Assembly (NCBI GenBank): GCA_019056595.1
Contig: CP036163.1
Location: 1,550,001 to 1,614,000, forward strand
DNA length: 64,000 bases
Origin: Pectobacterium atrosepticum
GTDB taxonomy: Bacteria; Pseudomonadota; Gammaproteobacteria; Enterobacterales; Enterobacteriaceae
Reading direction: 5' to 3'
The position numbers and the translations under genes were made by a program. Below the pieces are notes generated by a model. The model was not told the origin of the DNA, searched no databases, and was given only the letters and a program-made list of their open reading frames with translations. Position 1 is the first letter of the stretch. Each line of letters begins with the position of its first letter. Positions 32,936-43,827 of this stretch are shown here, one piece after another.

Positions 32936-34096
32936 ATGACAGACAACCCATTACTGGTACTGCGAGAACGCATCAGCGCATTGGATCTGCAATTAATTGA
33001 ACTGTTGGCACAAAGGCGAGAACTCGCGTTGGGCGTTGCCCGCAGCAAGTTGCATTCGCATCGCCCAATCCGTGACAAAGAGCGTGAACGTGATTTGCTG
33101 GACAAGCTGACAGCAGCAGGGAAAAAACATCATCTTGATGGTCACTACATCACTCGCTTATTTCAACTCATCATTGAAGATTCGGTACTGACGCAGCAGG
33201 CACTCTTACAGCATCACCTCAACCAAACAACATCGCACTCTGCCCGCGTTGCATTTCTCGGTCCGAAAGGGTCTTATTCCCATCTCGCAGCCCGCCAATA
33301 TAGCGCGCGGCATTTCGAGCAATTTATTGAGTGCGGTTGCCAGAAATTTCAGGATATTTTCAACATGGTGGAAACAGGGCAAGCTGACTATGCCGTTCTC
33401 CCCATTGAAAACACCAGCTCCGGTTCGATCAACGACGTTTACGATCTGCTGCAACACACGAGTTTATCCATCGTCGGCGAATTAACCAACCCGATAAATC
33501 ACTGCGTCCTCGTAGCCACCGATACGTCATTGGCACAAATCGAAACGGTTTATAGCCATCCTCAGCCATTCCAGCAGTGCAGCCATTTCATCAATCGTTT
33601 TCCGCACTGGAAGATTGAATATTGTGAGAGCACCGCTGCTGCGATGGAAAAAGTCGCGGCGCTCAACTCACCAAAAGCAGCGGCACTTGGCAGCGAAGCC
33701 GGTGGTCAACTTTATCAACTTCAAATGCTGGAACACAATCTGGCAAATCAATCGCAAAACATCACACGCTTTATTGTATTAGCGCGTAAACCGATTGATG
33801 TGACCGAGCAAGTACCTGCGAAAACCACATTGATTATGGCAACAGGCCAACAATCAGGTGCACTGGTGGAAGCACTGTTGGTATTGCGTGATAACGGCAT
33901 TGTCATGACCAAGCTCGAATCCAGACCGATCAACGGCAACCCGTGGGAAGAGATGTTCTATCTTGATGTGCAGGCCAATCTGCGCGGCGATGCCATGCAG
34001 AAAGCACTAAAAGGATTAGCGCCCATTACCCGCTCGTTAAAAGTGTTAGGCTGCTACCCCAGTGAAAACGTCGTACCTGTTGATGTAAACGAATAG
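32936..34096 (+). CDS. pheA: Bifunctional chorismate mutase / prephenate dehydratase
   Basis: PheA converts chorismate to prephenate and then to phenylpyruvate. The 386-residue protein has an AroQ chorismate mutase domain (about 1-90: [22 protein letters not shown]), a prephenate dehydratase domain ([32 protein letters not shown]) and a C-terminal ACT domain with the Phe-binding segments GALVEALL and KLESRP. Attenuation by pheL controls it. Confidence 0.96.
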   Translation: MTDNPLLVLRERISALDLQLIELLAQRRELALGVARSKLHSHRPIRDKERERDLLDKLTAAGKKHHLDGHYITRLFQLIIEDSVLTQQALLQHHLNQTTSHSARVAFLGPKGSYSHLAARQYSARHFEQFIECGCQKFQDIFNMVETGQADYAVLPIENTSSGSINDVYDLLQHTSLSIVGELTNPINHCVLVATDTSLAQIETVYSHPQPFQQCSHFINRFPHWKIEYCESTAAAMEKVAALNSPKAAALGSEAGGQLYQLQMLEHNLANQSQNITRFIVLARKPIDVTEQVPAKTTLIMATGQQSGALVEALLVLRDNGIVMTKLESRPINGNPWEEMFYLDVQANLRGDAMQKALKGLAPITRSLKVLGCYPSENVVPVDVNE

Positions 34097-34121
34097 TCGA
34101 TGTGAACGAATAATTGAAAAA

Positions 34122-34147
34122 GCCATCCTGATAAATATCAGGATGGC
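34122..34147 (-). terminator. aroF-tyrA terminator
   Basis: A perfect 12-base-pair stem (GCCATCCTGATA / TATCAGGATGGC). A T-run follows on the minus strand, so it ends aroF-tyrA; it may also help stop pheA from the other side. Confidence 0.82.
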
Positions 34148-34196
34148 CTCTCAAGCACGACTCAAAGAACAAATGTAGTTCAACGCTCAAACGTAC

Positions 34197-35318
34197 TTAT
34201 TGGCGAATGTCGTTTGCCTGACGTAAAAGCACTCGGCTCTCCGCCTGAAAACGCTTGGCATAATCGCCGAACCAGTGTTCAACTTTTTTGAAGCTGCTAA
34301 TAAATTCCGCTTTATCTGTTTGCTCCAGTAACTCAATGGCTTCGCCAAAACGTTTGTAGTAACGCTTAATCAACGCCAAATTATCCTCTGAAGACATAAT
34401 AATGTCGGCATAAAGCTGCGGATCCTGCGCAAACAACCTACCAACCATGATCAATTCCAATCGATAGATTGGCGATGACAGTGCTAATAGCTGTTCAAGC
34501 TGCACATTCTCTTCCGCTAAATGCAGGCCATAGGCAAATGTAGCGAAGTGGCGCAGCGCTTGAATGAACATCATGTTCTGATCGTGTTCAACTGCGCTAA
34601 TGCGATGCAGACGCGCGCCCCATACCTGAATCTGTTCCAGTAACCACTGATAGGCCTCCGGCTGTCGGCCATCGCAATAAACGACAACCTGTTTGGCAAG
34701 GCTGCCGCTGTCTGGCCCAAACATAGGGTGCAAACCGAGTACCGGACCATTATGCGCCGCCAGCATCGCCTGAAGCGGGCCATTTTTTACCGATGCCAGA
34801 TCGACCAGAATACAGTCATCCGGCAAGATAGGCAGACTGGCAATAACCTGTTCGGTAACGTGAATCGGCACGCTGACAATCACCATACCTGCATCAGACA
34901 ACAGCTCATCAGCGCGCGGCCAGTCATCTTGCTCCAGGATCCTCACCTGATATCCCGATAGCGTCAGCATCTTCTCAAACAAATTGCCCATTTGACCACG
35001 GCCACCAATGATGACGACCGGACGCAATTGTGGACACAGCGTTTTAAAACCTTTGTCGTTTTCGCTGGAATAGGATTCGCGCATGGTGCGCCGCAGGATA
35101 TCTTCAATAAGATCCGGTGGAACCCCCATCGACGCCGCCTCGTTACGACGTGAGCTGAGCATGGCCGCTTCACGATCGGGCGCATAAATGGGCAAACCAT
35201 AGCGGCTTTTCACTTCACCCACTTCCGCCACCAAACGCAACCGACGTGATAAGAGCGCGACAAGCTCCTTATCTACCTCATCTATCTGATCACGTAATGC
35301 GGTCAGTTCAGCTACCAT
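34197..35318 (-). CDS. tyrA: Bifunctional chorismate mutase / prephenate dehydrogenase
   Basis: TyrA converts chorismate to prephenate and then 4-hydroxyphenylpyruvate. The 373 residues equal the E. coli length. The AroQ mutase domain is N-terminal ([21 protein letters not shown]) and the NAD-binding loop follows as [17 protein letters not shown]. It lies six bases after aroF, forming the tyrosine operon, and converges with pheA as in E. coli. Confidence 0.96.
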   Translation of the reverse strand: MVAELTALRDQIDEVDKELVALLSRRLRLVAEVGEVKSRYGLPIYAPDREAAMLSSRRNEAASMGVPPDLIEDILRRTMRESYSSENDKGFKTLCPQLRPVVIIGGRGQMGNLFEKMLTLSGYQVRILEQDDWPRADELLSDAGMVIVSVPIHVTEQVIASLPILPDDCILVDLASVKNGPLQAMLAAHNGPVLGLHPMFGPDSGSLAKQVVVYCDGRQPEAYQWLLEQIQVWGARLHRISAVEHDQNMMFIQALRHFATFAYGLHLAEENVQLEQLLALSSPIYRLELIMVGRLFAQDPQLYADIIMSSEDNLALIKRYYKRFGEAIELLEQTDKAEFISSFKKVEHWFGDYAKRFQAESRVLLRQANDIRQ

Positions 35319-35324
35319 ATCTTA

Positions 35325-36398
35325 TTACTCTCCTGAATGTTTCACACGTGCGGCACTCAGATCTTGATGAACGGAACGCAGCAACGTTTCTGTACTTTCC
35401 CAACTGATACAAGCATCCGTGACTGATACACCGTAGCGCATATCTGAACGTGGTTGTTCTGAAGACTGGCTCCCCTCGTTAAGGTGGCTTTCCAGCATCA
35501 GTCCTATAATCGAACGATTTCCCGCCTTGATTTGTTCAATCGCAGATTCAACAACCAGTGGCTGACGGCGGTAGTCTTTATTCGAATTACCGTGGCTACA
35601 ATCTATCATCAGCGCAGGTCTCAGTCCTGCTTCCTGCATCTGTTTTTCACATTCGGCGACATCCTGTGCACTGTAGTTTGGGGTTTTACCACCGCGCAGA
35701 ATCACATGGCCATCACCATTCCCCTGCGTTTGCAGCAGACAAACTTGCCCAGTTTGATTGATACCGACGAAGCGATGTGGCATCGCGGCAGCTCTCATCG
35801 CATTGATCGCCGTTCCCAGACTGCCATCCGTTCCGTTTTTGAACCCAACAGGCATCGACAGGCCAGAAGCCATCTCACGGTGCGTTTGTGATTCAGTCGT
35901 ACGTGCGCCGATAGCTGACCAGCTAAATAGATCGCCCAGGTACTGCGGACTGTTCGGATCAAGCGCTTCTGTCGCCAGCGGCAGCCCCATATTCACCAGT
36001 TGCAGAAGCAGCCCACGAGCGATGTGCAACCCAGATTCCACATCAAATGAACCATCCATGAATGGATCGTTGATGAGCCCTTTCCAACCCACTGTTGTAC
36101 GTGGCTTTTCAAAATAAACGCGCATCACAATGTAGAGACGATCGTTCAATTCAGCGGCAAGCGACTGCAAGCGGCGCGCATATTCCAGCGCTGCATCTAT
36201 ATCATGAATAGAGCAAGGTCCGCAGACGATCAATAACCGGTCATCACGGCCATGAATGATGTCCGCAATGGTCGCTCTCGCTTGCGCAATGTCGCGTTGC
36301 TCCACGTCGTTAAGCGGAAACTTGGCTTTCAATTCATCGGGAGTAATCAAAACCTGTTCTGCACTGATATTAATATTATTAAGCGAATCTTTTTGCAT
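35325..36398 (-). CDS. aroF: DAHP synthase, tyrosine-sensitive type
   Basis: AroF condenses phosphoenolpyruvate and erythrose 4-phosphate, the first step of the shikimate pathway. The 357-residue protein has VCGPCSIHD, the KPRTTVGWKGL loop and the metal-binding CSHGNSNK. Its linkage to tyrA and overall resemblance identify the Tyr-regulated isoenzyme. Candidate TyrR sites lie upstream. Confidence 0.94.
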   Translation of the reverse strand: MQKDSLNNINISAEQVLITPDELKAKFPLNDVEQRDIAQARATIADIIHGRDDRLLIVCGPCSIHDIDAALEYARRLQSLAAELNDRLYIVMRVYFEKPRTTVGWKGLINDPFMDGSFDVESGLHIARGLLLQLVNMGLPLATEALDPNSPQYLGDLFSWSAIGARTTESQTHREMASGLSMPVGFKNGTDGSLGTAINAMRAAAMPHRFVGINQTGQVCLLQTQGNGDGHVILRGGKTPNYSAQDVAECEKQMQEAGLRPALMIDCSHGNSNKDYRRQPLVVESAIEQIKAGNRSIIGLMLESHLNEGSQSSEQPRSDMRYGVSVTDACISWESTETLLRSVHQDLSAARVKHSGE

Positions 36399-36465
36399 GA
36401 TCCCATTCCTGAAAAGTTCGGTATGTTCGCGATCGTCTATACAACCTACTGTCTGTACAACCTAT

Positions 36466-36537
36466 CTACGCGTGATGTTTACACCATAACATGAACCGTA
36501 AAGATTTCAATCCACTTGGTGTAAATAAAAAATTACC
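36466..36537 (-). promoter_or_regulatory. Candidate TyrR operators upstream of aroF
   Basis: Two partial matches to the TyrR box TGTAAA-N6-TTTACA are seen: TGTAAATAAAAAATTACC at 36520-36537 and a TTTACA half-site at 36478-36483. TyrR repression of aroF-tyrA is established in E. coli; these positions are by-eye candidates. Confidence 0.4.
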
Positions 36538-36646
36538 ACCCTAAATATTGCCAGAAAAAAGATATATGCATGCCTTATAACTTCCCAACGCAACCATGCT
36601 AATCCCTGACATGAATAGTGGTAGAATCAGCCAACAAGGGGGAAGG

Positions 36647-37363
36647 ATGCTGAAAGCCATAATCATCGATGACGAACAGCTGGCACGCGAAGAGCTCAGC
36701 CTGCTATTGGAAAATGAATCTGATATCACCATCATTGCACAGTGCAGCAATGCGCTGGAGGCAATACCGGCCATTCACAGACTGCAACCGGATGTGATTT
36801 TCCTGGATATACAGATGCCAAAGGTCAGCGGATTAGAGTTGGTTGCCATGTTGAATCCAGAAAATATGCCATACGTCGTCTTCGTGACAGCCTATGATGA
36901 GTACGCGGTGAGAGCATTTGAAGAACATGCTTTTGACTATTTACTTAAACCACTGGATGCAAAGCGGCTAAGCAAAACGCTAAATCGTTTACGTCGCGGC
37001 ACGAGTGTAAATAAAAACGTACAGGTAATTTCAGAACCCTTGCTTCGCCATATTCCCTGTAACGGACACAATCGTATTTTTTTGCTCAAGATTGAGGAAG
37101 TCGAGTATCTTTGTTCGGAACTCAGTGGCGTGCACGTAGTGGGCGTCAGCCAGTCTGGCTACACTCAACTTTCACTGAAAACGCTGGAAGAGAAAACGCC
37201 TTTTGTCCGTTGCCATCGTCAATATATGGTTAACACGGAGCAACTGAAAGAAATCCAGCTCATGGAGAACGGCGCAGCAGAAGTGCTGACACATACGGGA
37301 AAACACATCCCCGTCAGTCGTCGCTACCTCAAGCTACTGAAAGAAAAGCTGGGCATCGCCTGA
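36647..37363 (+). CDS. btsR: LytTR-family response regulator BtsR
   Basis: A 238-residue response regulator closest to BtsR (YehT), which with BtsS senses pyruvate in E. coli. The receiver domain has Asp8, Asp9 and phospho-acceptor Asp54 (IFLDIQMP), and the C-terminal LytTR DNA-binding domain runs from about residue 135 (CHRQYMVN). The start at 36647 follows GGGGGAAGG; an upstream ATG at 36596 would add 17 poorly conserved residues. No histidine kinase gene is adjacent. Confidence 0.88.
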   Translation: MLKAIIIDDEQLAREELSLLLENESDITIIAQCSNALEAIPAIHRLQPDVIFLDIQMPKVSGLELVAMLNPENMPYVVFVTAYDEYAVRAFEEHAFDYLLKPLDAKRLSKTLNRLRRGTSVNKNVQVISEPLLRHIPCNGHNRIFLLKIEEVEYLCSELSGVHVVGVSQSGYTQLSLKTLEEKTPFVRCHRQYMVNTEQLKEIQLMENGAAEVLTHTGKHIPVSRRYLKLLKEKLGIA

Positions 37364-37411
37364 TAACGATGTTCATTCAGGCCAATGGCCGCAAATATTG
37401 AAGGTTTGATG

Positions 37412-37759
37412 ATGAAATACAGTTATGTCTTGGCTGTAATTCTTTTAATGACAGCGTGCCAAAGCAACACACCGTCGCTACCGGCTAAAAACGAGTCAGG
37501 ATTCTGGTATGAAGCAGGCTATCAGGATGCGACCTCTGGCATGGTCGTAAAAGACGACGGCACCTTACAGGAATGGTTTGGTAATCCACAGGTCGAGCGT
37601 GAAACCTACCTGCGTGGTTATCAAGCTGGGCAATTGGCTTTTTGCCGTGCAGATAACATGGAAGAATGGGGGAAAGCAGGGAAAAATTTTCCCGCCAGCT
37701 GCGATGGCGTAGAGGCGGCGGAGACACTGCGAACCCACTGGCAACAGAATCTACCTTAA
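37412..37759 (+). CDS. yfiL: DUF2799-like lipoprotein YfiL
   Basis: A 115-residue predicted lipoprotein with lipobox MTAC (Cys16). The mature part, with FWYEAGYQDATSGMVV and YLRGYQAGQLAFC, matches the DUF2799 pattern of E. coli YfiL, which also lies by aroF. Two adjacent ATG codons (37409 and 37412) follow GAAGG; the second has better spacing. The function is unknown. Confidence 0.75.
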   Translation: MKYSYVLAVILLMTACQSNTPSLPAKNESGFWYEAGYQDATSGMVVKDDGTLQEWFGNPQVERETYLRGYQAGQLAFCRADNMEEWGKAGKNFPASCDGVEAAETLRTHWQQNLP

Positions 37760-38017
37760 CATCCTTCTGAATAACGATGATCCATACTAATACGCAACGT
37801 AGCTGACAGAAAGCTATGGCTCATCGCATCTGGTAACAATTCAACTCACTTTAGTACTCTCATAGAAATACGCCAGACATACCTCGCAACTATTATCGCC
37901 TCATCAAATAATCACTTTAAGTTACTAACAACCTGATACTGGGATAACAAAAGAGCATAGATCACAGCGAGTTAATCCCATTATTCCTGATAGCGATTGA
38001 TATTATGGAGTGCTCAC

Positions 38018-38956
38018 ATGTCCGGTTCAAACAAGCCTCATAACCTGTCTCTGAATAACAGCCCAAGACTCTTGTCACACGATGCCTCATCAAAGGAAAG
38101 CCATGATGAACAGGTCGCTGCGGTAAAGAACAAAATTCTCGAGTCAGGCGATCACCTTGGAATTTCCGTAGAAGAACAGTTGGCGCTTCTGGACGCCTTT
38201 TCCCACCTTGAGCTAGGCCAGTTTTTACTAAAACATCATGGGTTAAATGCGTACTGGACGCATAATGTGATAGCACATCAGCCAGATCACTATGATAACC
38301 CGCTCGAAGAAATCATCTACACGCAGTTACCCAGCGTTTTGGCGACACGCGAACGATTCGGTATTTTCCAACGCCTGCTTCAAGAGCTCTTACGCCCCAA
38401 CGCCGTCATGGTATCCGTTCCCTGCGGCGTCATGGCAGATTTATTGCTACTGGACTATGCGCGGCATCGAGATGTGAAATTAATCGGAATCGATCTGGAT
38501 AAACAAGCGCTGGAAGAAGCTTACAAACTTGCCAGTCAGCAAGGGTTAGAAAATCAGATATCGTTAGTTCTTGCTGATGCCTGGACAATTGATTTAGCAG
38601 CACAAGCCGATGTGATTACCAGTAATGGACTCAATGTTTATGAGCAAGATGATGACAAAGTCACCGAGCTTTACCGCGTGTTCTACTCTGGATTGAAGCC
38701 AGGAGGCACACTGATAACCAGCTTTATGACACCTCCACCAATGCAGTCGCAAGACTCCCCATGGACAAACTCTGACCCGAAATTGCTAGCACTTCAATAT
38801 GTACTTTTCTCACGTATTATTGGCGCAACATGGACAGCATTTCGTACCCACAAACAAACACAGTCGCAGTTAGAGCTGGCAGGATTCACAGATATTCAGT
38901 TTATTAACGATCGTATGCACATGTACCCAACAGTCATCGCTAACAAGCCGTTCTGA
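38018..38956 (+). CDS. SAM-dependent methyltransferase, unassigned
   Basis: A 312-residue class I methyltransferase-like protein. The SAM-binding core starts with VMVSVPCGVMADLLLLDYA and continues through VKLIGIDLDKQAL, VLADAWTIDL and the post-motif LKPGGTLITSFM. An N-terminal region of about 110 residues precedes it and is of unknown role. GGAG lies eight bases before the chosen ATG. I do not recognise the family or substrate. It occupies the place of yfiRNB in the E. coli order. Confidence 0.75.
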   Translation: MSGSNKPHNLSLNNSPRLLSHDASSKESHDEQVAAVKNKILESGDHLGISVEEQLALLDAFSHLELGQFLLKHHGLNAYWTHNVIAHQPDHYDNPLEEIIYTQLPSVLATRERFGIFQRLLQELLRPNAVMVSVPCGVMADLLLLDYARHRDVKLIGIDLDKQALEEAYKLASQQGLENQISLVLADAWTIDLAAQADVITSNGLNVYEQDDDKVTELYRVFYSGLKPGGTLITSFMTPPPMQSQDSPWTNSDPKLLALQYVLFSRIIGATWTAFRTHKQTQSQLELAGFTDIQFINDRMHMYPTVIANKPF

Positions 38957-39109
38957 ACAGAGTAGAAAATCGACACCAACGCGATACGTTGATCGTCATA
39001 ACCGATCAATATTGAAAAATTGATCTGTATAAACGTTTATAAAATAACCACATCTAATGTCATCATGATACTGAAATTCAAACAATAATGATGGCACCAG
39101 GGAAAGCTA

Positions 39110-39135
39110 AGCCCACCAAGATGGTGGGCTTTTTA
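39110..39135 (+). terminator. Plus-strand terminator before rplS
   Basis: Stem AGCCCACC / GGTGGGCT with loop AAGAT and five T residues. It lies 154 bases after the methyltransferase stop, so that transcript has a long 3' region or a separate short transcript ends here. Confidence 0.82.
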
Positions 39136-39147
39136 CTGCAATCAAGC

Positions 39148-39182
39148 GAAAAAAAAGGGCTTAGCCTTTGGCTAAACCCTTA
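39148..39182 (-). terminator. rpsP operon terminator
   Basis: On the minus strand the arms AAGGGTTTAGCC and GGCTAAGCCCTT form a hairpin followed by a T-run of eight, 37 bases after the rplS stop. Confidence 0.88.
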
Positions 39183-39218
39183 TTCATAACAACTTTCGGA
39201 TGTTGCGAAAGCGCTATC

Positions 39219-39581
<363 letters not shown>

Positions 39582-39628
39582 CTAGGTAAACTGATAGTTG
39601 GGTTCGCACAGTAAACTGGCGTAACCAC

Positions 39629-40384
39629 CTAATACTCTTGTTGCTCAGACTGATATTCACGTTGGAATTCAGCCAGCAACCTTGTTTGCTCGTCAGTCAG
39701 AGCTAGGCTTTTCAGAAGTTCAGGTCTTCTAAGCCAGGTTCGGCCAAGCGACTGCTTCAATCGCCAGCGACGTATTTCCGCATGGTTGCCAGACAGTAAT
39801 ACTGCCGGAACGTCCATGCTTTCTAGTATTTCAGGGCGAGTGAAATGAGGACAATCCAGCAATCCATCGGCAAAAGAATCTTCTTCTGCTGAAGCCTGAT
39901 GTCCCAGAACGCCCGGTATAAAGCGGGCGACGGAGTCAATCAGGGTCATCGCTGGCAGTTCCCCACCGCTGAGTACGTAATCCCCTATAGACCATTCTTC
40001 ATCGATCTCGGTTTTAATTACGCGCTCATCAATCCCTTCGTACCGTCCACAGACCAGAATCATCTTCTGGTTCGTAGCGAGTTGACGTACGCCTTGCTGA
40101 TCTAATTTACGGCCCTGAGGTGATAAATAAATCACTCTCGCGCCTTCGCCTGCCGCTGCTTTTGCTGCGTGGATCGCATCCCGTAAAGGTTGCACCATCA
40201 TCAGCATTCCGGGGCCGCCGCCATAAGGCCTGTCGTCCACGGTGCGATGCCGATCGTAAGTGAAATCGCGAGGACTCCAATACTGTACGTTCAGCAGGCC
40301 ATTTTTAACTGCCCGGCCAGTGACTCCGAAATCAGTAATTGCCCGGAACATCTCTGGAAACAGGCTAATCACCCCAATCCACAT
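39629..40384 (-). CDS. trmD: tRNA (guanine-N1)-methyltransferase
   Basis: TrmD methylates G37 of tRNAs reading CNN codons, preventing frameshifts. The start at 40384 gives [13 protein letters not shown] and 251 residues as in E. coli; a longer frame extends into rimM. SPOUT-fold motifs are [25 protein letters not shown] and the knot segment [14 protein letters not shown]. Confidence 0.96.
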   Translation of the reverse strand: MWIGVISLFPEMFRAITDFGVTGRAVKNGLLNVQYWSPRDFTYDRHRTVDDRPYGGGPGMLMMVQPLRDAIHAAKAAAGEGARVIYLSPQGRKLDQQGVRQLATNQKMILVCGRYEGIDERVIKTEIDEEWSIGDYVLSGGELPAMTLIDSVARFIPGVLGHQASAEEDSFADGLLDCPHFTRPEILESMDVPAVLLSGNHAEIRRWRLKQSLGRTWLRRPELLKSLALTDEQTRLLAEFQREYQSEQQEY

Positions 40385-40422
40385 AGTCTCGTTCCGCTGG
40401 GTACTACTGGTCGATTCAGAGT

Positions 40423-40971
40423 TCAAAAACCAGGATCCCAATCTACTTCAATAGTTTGAGCAGAAAGGTCGACGCGCTTAACAACCTGTTCGGTGAGGAA
40501 CGGGACCAGTCGCTCCTTGACCCCGAAGGCATCTTTCAGGTTAGCCTTTATCACCATCACATCGTTCGAGCCGGTTTCCATCATGTCGATGATTTTACCC
40601 AACTCATAACCCGTTACGGTCACGACCTGACAGCCAATAAGATCTTTCCAGTAATAATCACCTACGCCCAGATCGGGCAGTTGTGACGAATCTACGACAA
40701 TTTCACAATTGGTCAGTAAATTAGCCGCATCACGGTCATCAGCACCTTTCACTTTGATGATCAGATCCTGATTGTGATACTTCCAGCCTTCAATCTCGAC
40801 AAGCTGCCAACCGCTTTTACTCTGGATGAACCAAGGTTGATAATCAAAAATGCTATCGGCATCTTCGGTGGATGAAAACACTCTGAGCCAACCTCGGATG
40901 CCATATGCCGACCCAATTTTCCCCATCACAATCGGGTTAACAGGAGGTTTTGGGCTAAGTTGATTGCTCAT
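40423..40971 (-). CDS. rimM: 16S rRNA processing protein RimM
   Basis: RimM assists maturation of the 30S head by binding S19. The 182-residue protein has the N-terminal barrel motif [18 protein letters not shown] and the PRC-barrel C-terminal domain ending VDWDPGF, as in E. coli. The start at 40971 yields [10 protein letters not shown], matching the E. coli N-terminus. Confidence 0.96.
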   Translation of the reverse strand: MSNQLSPKPPVNPIVMGKIGSAYGIRGWLRVFSSTEDADSIFDYQPWFIQSKSGWQLVEIEGWKYHNQDLIIKVKGADDRDAANLLTNCEIVVDSSQLPDLGVGDYYWKDLIGCQVVTVTGYELGKIIDMMETGSNDVMVIKANLKDAFGVKERLVPFLTEQVVKRVDLSAQTIEVDWDPGF

Positions 40972-40989
40972 TATCACCACCGCAACAGA

Positions 40990-41238
40990 TTATGCTGCTT
41001 TTTTAGCGTCTTTGATCAGCGAAGATACGCGATCAGACACAGTTGCACCCAGACCAAGCCAATGCTCGATACGGTCCAGATCCAAACGCAGTGCTTCTGC
41101 TTGACCAGTTGCGATTGGGTTGAAGAAACCTACGCGTTCGATGAAACGACCATCACGCGCATTGCGGCTATCGGTCACGACTACTTGATAGAAGGGGCGT
41201 TTTTTCGCGCCGCCACGTGCCAAACGAATTGTTACCAT
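40990..41238 (-). CDS. rpsP: 30S ribosomal protein S16
   Basis: The 82-residue product begins [20 protein letters not shown], the family signature. First gene of the four-gene operon; rimM follows after 18 bases. Confidence 0.97.
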   Translation of the reverse strand: MVTIRLARGGAKKRPFYQVVVTDSRNARDGRFIERVGFFNPIATGQAEALRLDLDRIEHWLGLGATVSDRVSSLIKDAKKAA

Positions 41239-41395
41239 AACATCCTCTTTAGTGAATAAAACAACCGGGCCCCATCGAGGAACGGAGCCCAGTATGTCAT
41301 ATAAAAAGCCCGAAAATTTTACTCATTTTGGCGCAAAAAGCAATCTAAAGCGTATAATCTCGCCAAGAGTTTCTCTGCACCATCGATTTCAGTGA

Positions 41396-42757
41396 TTAAC
41401 GCCCCGGGAATCCAGGTGGCATCATCCCTTTCATACCGCGCATCATTTTCGCCAGACCGCCGTTTTTCATCTTCTTCATCATTCGCTGCATATCATCAAA
41501 TTGTTTCAGAAGACGGTTCACGTCCTGCACCTGCATGCCTGAACCCTGCGCGATACGGCGTTTACGCGAGCCTTTGATGATCTCTGGTTTAGCACGTTCC
41601 TGAATCGTCATCGAATTAATGATCGCCTCCATACGTACCAGTACCTTGTCATCCATTTGTGATTTAACATTATCAGGCAGTTGGCCCATGCCGGGCATTT
41701 TACTCATCATGCTCGCCATGCCGCCCATGTTGCGCATTTGCTTAAGCTGATCCAGGAAATCGGTCAAATCAAACCCATCGCCTTTCTTCAGCTTCTTCGC
41801 TAGCGTCTCTGCCTGTGTACGATCAACCTTGCTTTCAATATCTTCAATCAGTGAAAGCACATCGCCCATGCCGAGAATGCGTGATGCGATACGATCGGGG
41901 TAGAACGGCTCCAACGCTTCGGTTTTTTCGCCGACGCCAAGGAATTTAATCGGCTTGCCAGTAATATGGCGGATAGATAACGCCGCACCGCCGCGGGCAT
42001 CACCATCAACTTTGGTGAGGATCACACCGGTCAGCGGTAGTGCTTCATTAAACGCTTTCGCCGTATTCGCAGCATCCTGCCCCGTCATGGCATCAACCAC
42101 AAACAGCGTTTCAACTGGTTTAATCGCCGCATGAACCTGCTTGATTTCGTCCATCATCGCGTCATCAACGTGGAGACGGCCGGCGGTATCGACCAACAGG
42201 ACATCGTAGAATTTCAACTTGGCGTGTTGTAACGCACGTTCTACGATAGCAAGCGGCTTCTCCTGCGCATCTGACGGGAAGAAATCGACACCCACCTGCT
42301 GTGCCAGCGTTTCCAACTGTTTAATCGCCGCAGGGCGATAGACGTCAGCAGAAACCACCAGCACTTTTTTCTTCTGCTTTTCACGCAGAAATTTACCCAG
42401 CTTGCCCACGCTGGTCGTTTTACCTGCACCTTGTAGACCCGCCATCAGAACAACCGCTGGAGGCTGAGCAGCAAGGTTCAGCTCGGCGTTGATTTCGCCC
42501 ATTGCGCTGACAAGTTCGTTTTTAACAATCTTGACGAACTCTTGTCCCGGCGTCAGGCTTTTGTTGACGTCATGCCCAACAGCACGTTCTTTTACACGAT
42601 TGATAAAATCACGCACCACAGGTAACGCTACGTCGGCTTCCAGCAATGCCATACGTACTTCACGCAGCGTTTCTTTAATGTTTTCTTCAGTCAACCGCCC
42701 GCGGCCGCTGATATTGCGCAATGTGCGCGAGAGTCGATCGGTTAAATTTTCAAACAT
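41396..42757 (-). CDS. ffh: Signal recognition particle protein Ffh
   Basis: Ffh binds 4.5S RNA and signal sequences and delivers ribosomes to FtsY. The 453-residue protein has the N domain, the GTPase G domain with GLQGAGKTTSVGKL (P-loop), DTAGRLHVDD and TKVDGDARGG, and a Met-rich M domain (about 300-453) with the RNA-binding GSGMQVQDVNRLLKQF. Divergent from ypjD. Confidence 0.97.
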   Translation of the reverse strand: MFENLTDRLSRTLRNISGRGRLTEENIKETLREVRMALLEADVALPVVRDFINRVKERAVGHDVNKSLTPGQEFVKIVKNELVSAMGEINAELNLAAQPPAVVLMAGLQGAGKTTSVGKLGKFLREKQKKKVLVVSADVYRPAAIKQLETLAQQVGVDFFPSDAQEKPLAIVERALQHAKLKFYDVLLVDTAGRLHVDDAMMDEIKQVHAAIKPVETLFVVDAMTGQDAANTAKAFNEALPLTGVILTKVDGDARGGAALSIRHITGKPIKFLGVGEKTEALEPFYPDRIASRILGMGDVLSLIEDIESKVDRTQAETLAKKLKKGDGFDLTDFLDQLKQMRNMGGMASMMSKMPGMGQLPDNVKSQMDDKVLVRMEAIINSMTIQERAKPEIIKGSRKRRIAQGSGMQVQDVNRLLKQFDDMQRMMKKMKNGGLAKMMRGMKGMMPPGFPGR

Positions 42758-42926
42758 ATCTCATGCTCAACGTAAGACAGGCCGCCAGCGCGACACGAAT
42801 GGAAGAGATTATACACAAAAGCGAGAACGATCTCAGCGCTGCTGACGGAGAACTGTTGGTACCCACGGCGACTAACGCTATACTGATTATCTATTTTACC
42901 TAGTTGATATTTAATAACCTATTTGT

Positions 42927-43721
42927 ATGTCTGTTTTCGCTATTGTGGCGCTTGCCGCCTACACACTCAGCCTCGGACTGATTATCCCCAGTCTGCTGCG
43001 CAAGAACAGTGCATATCGTCGGCTGGCAATACTCTCGGCCAGCGCTGCGCTAATCTGCCATGCAGTGGCGCTCTATCAACGCATTTTCGATGTTCAGGCA
43101 GGTCAAAACCTTAGCCTGTTGAATATCGGTTCGCTTGTCAGCCTCATCATCTGTACAGTTATGACGATTGTCGCAGCCCGCGATCGCGGCTGGTTTATTC
43201 TCCCTATCGTCTATACCTTTGCGCTGATCAATTTGGCCTTTGCCAGCTTCATGCCGAGTGAATTTATTACGCATCTGGAAGCGTCACCGGGTTTGATGAT
43301 CCATATCGGCCTGGCACTTTTTTCCTATGCAACCTTGCTGATTGCGGCACTTTATGGGCTCCAGCTTGCCTGGCTTGATTATCTGCTCAAGAACAAAAAG
43401 CTAGGGTTTGCTGCTGACATGCCGCCGTTGATGAGCATTGAACGTAAGATGTTTCACATCACGCAGATTGGCGTCATCCTGCTCACGCTGACGCTCTGTA
43501 CCGGCTTGTTCTATATGGACAACCTCATCGATAACAAAGAGAACCTGCACAAGGCTGTATTCTCCCTGTTTGCCTGGTTCATCTATATTCTGTTGCTCTG
43601 GGGGCATTACCATGAAGGCTGGCGAGGTCGGCGCGTTGTCTGGTTTAGCTTAATTGGTGCACTGATGCTAACACTTTCCTACTTTGGCAGCCGAGTTATA
43701 CAGCACTTTCTCGCGGTCTAA
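42927..43721 (+). CDS. ypjD: Inner membrane protein of the cytochrome c assembly (CcsA/HemX-like) family
   Basis: A 264-residue membrane protein with about eight hydrophobic segments, similar to E. coli YpjD (CorE) next to ffh. The WGHYHEGWRGRR segment near residue 225 resembles the His- and Trp-rich loop of heme-handling CcsA-type proteins. A role in divalent cation tolerance has been suggested for E. coli; not testable here. Confidence 0.9.
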   Translation: MSVFAIVALAAYTLSLGLIIPSLLRKNSAYRRLAILSASAALICHAVALYQRIFDVQAGQNLSLLNIGSLVSLIICTVMTIVAARDRGWFILPIVYTFALINLAFASFMPSEFITHLEASPGLMIHIGLALFSYATLLIAALYGLQLAWLDYLLKNKKLGFAADMPPLMSIERKMFHITQIGVILLTLTLCTGLFYMDNLIDNKENLHKAVFSLFAWFIYILLLWGHYHEGWRGRRVVWFSLIGALMLTLSYFGSRVIQHFLAV

Positions 43722-43738
43722 CCCCCTTCACGAGCATA

Positions 43739-43771
43739 AAAAAGAGAGCCAACTTTCGGCTCTCTTTTTTA
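43739..43771. terminator. Bidirectional terminator between ypjD and luxS
   Basis: Stem AGAGAGCC / GGCTCTCT with an A-run before and a T-run after, serving the two convergent genes. Confidence 0.88.
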
Positions 43772-43827
43772 CTGTAGGCGTTACCCCCTCTCTAGAGGTG
43801 GTCTTTTACCTGCCCATACCCAATAAA

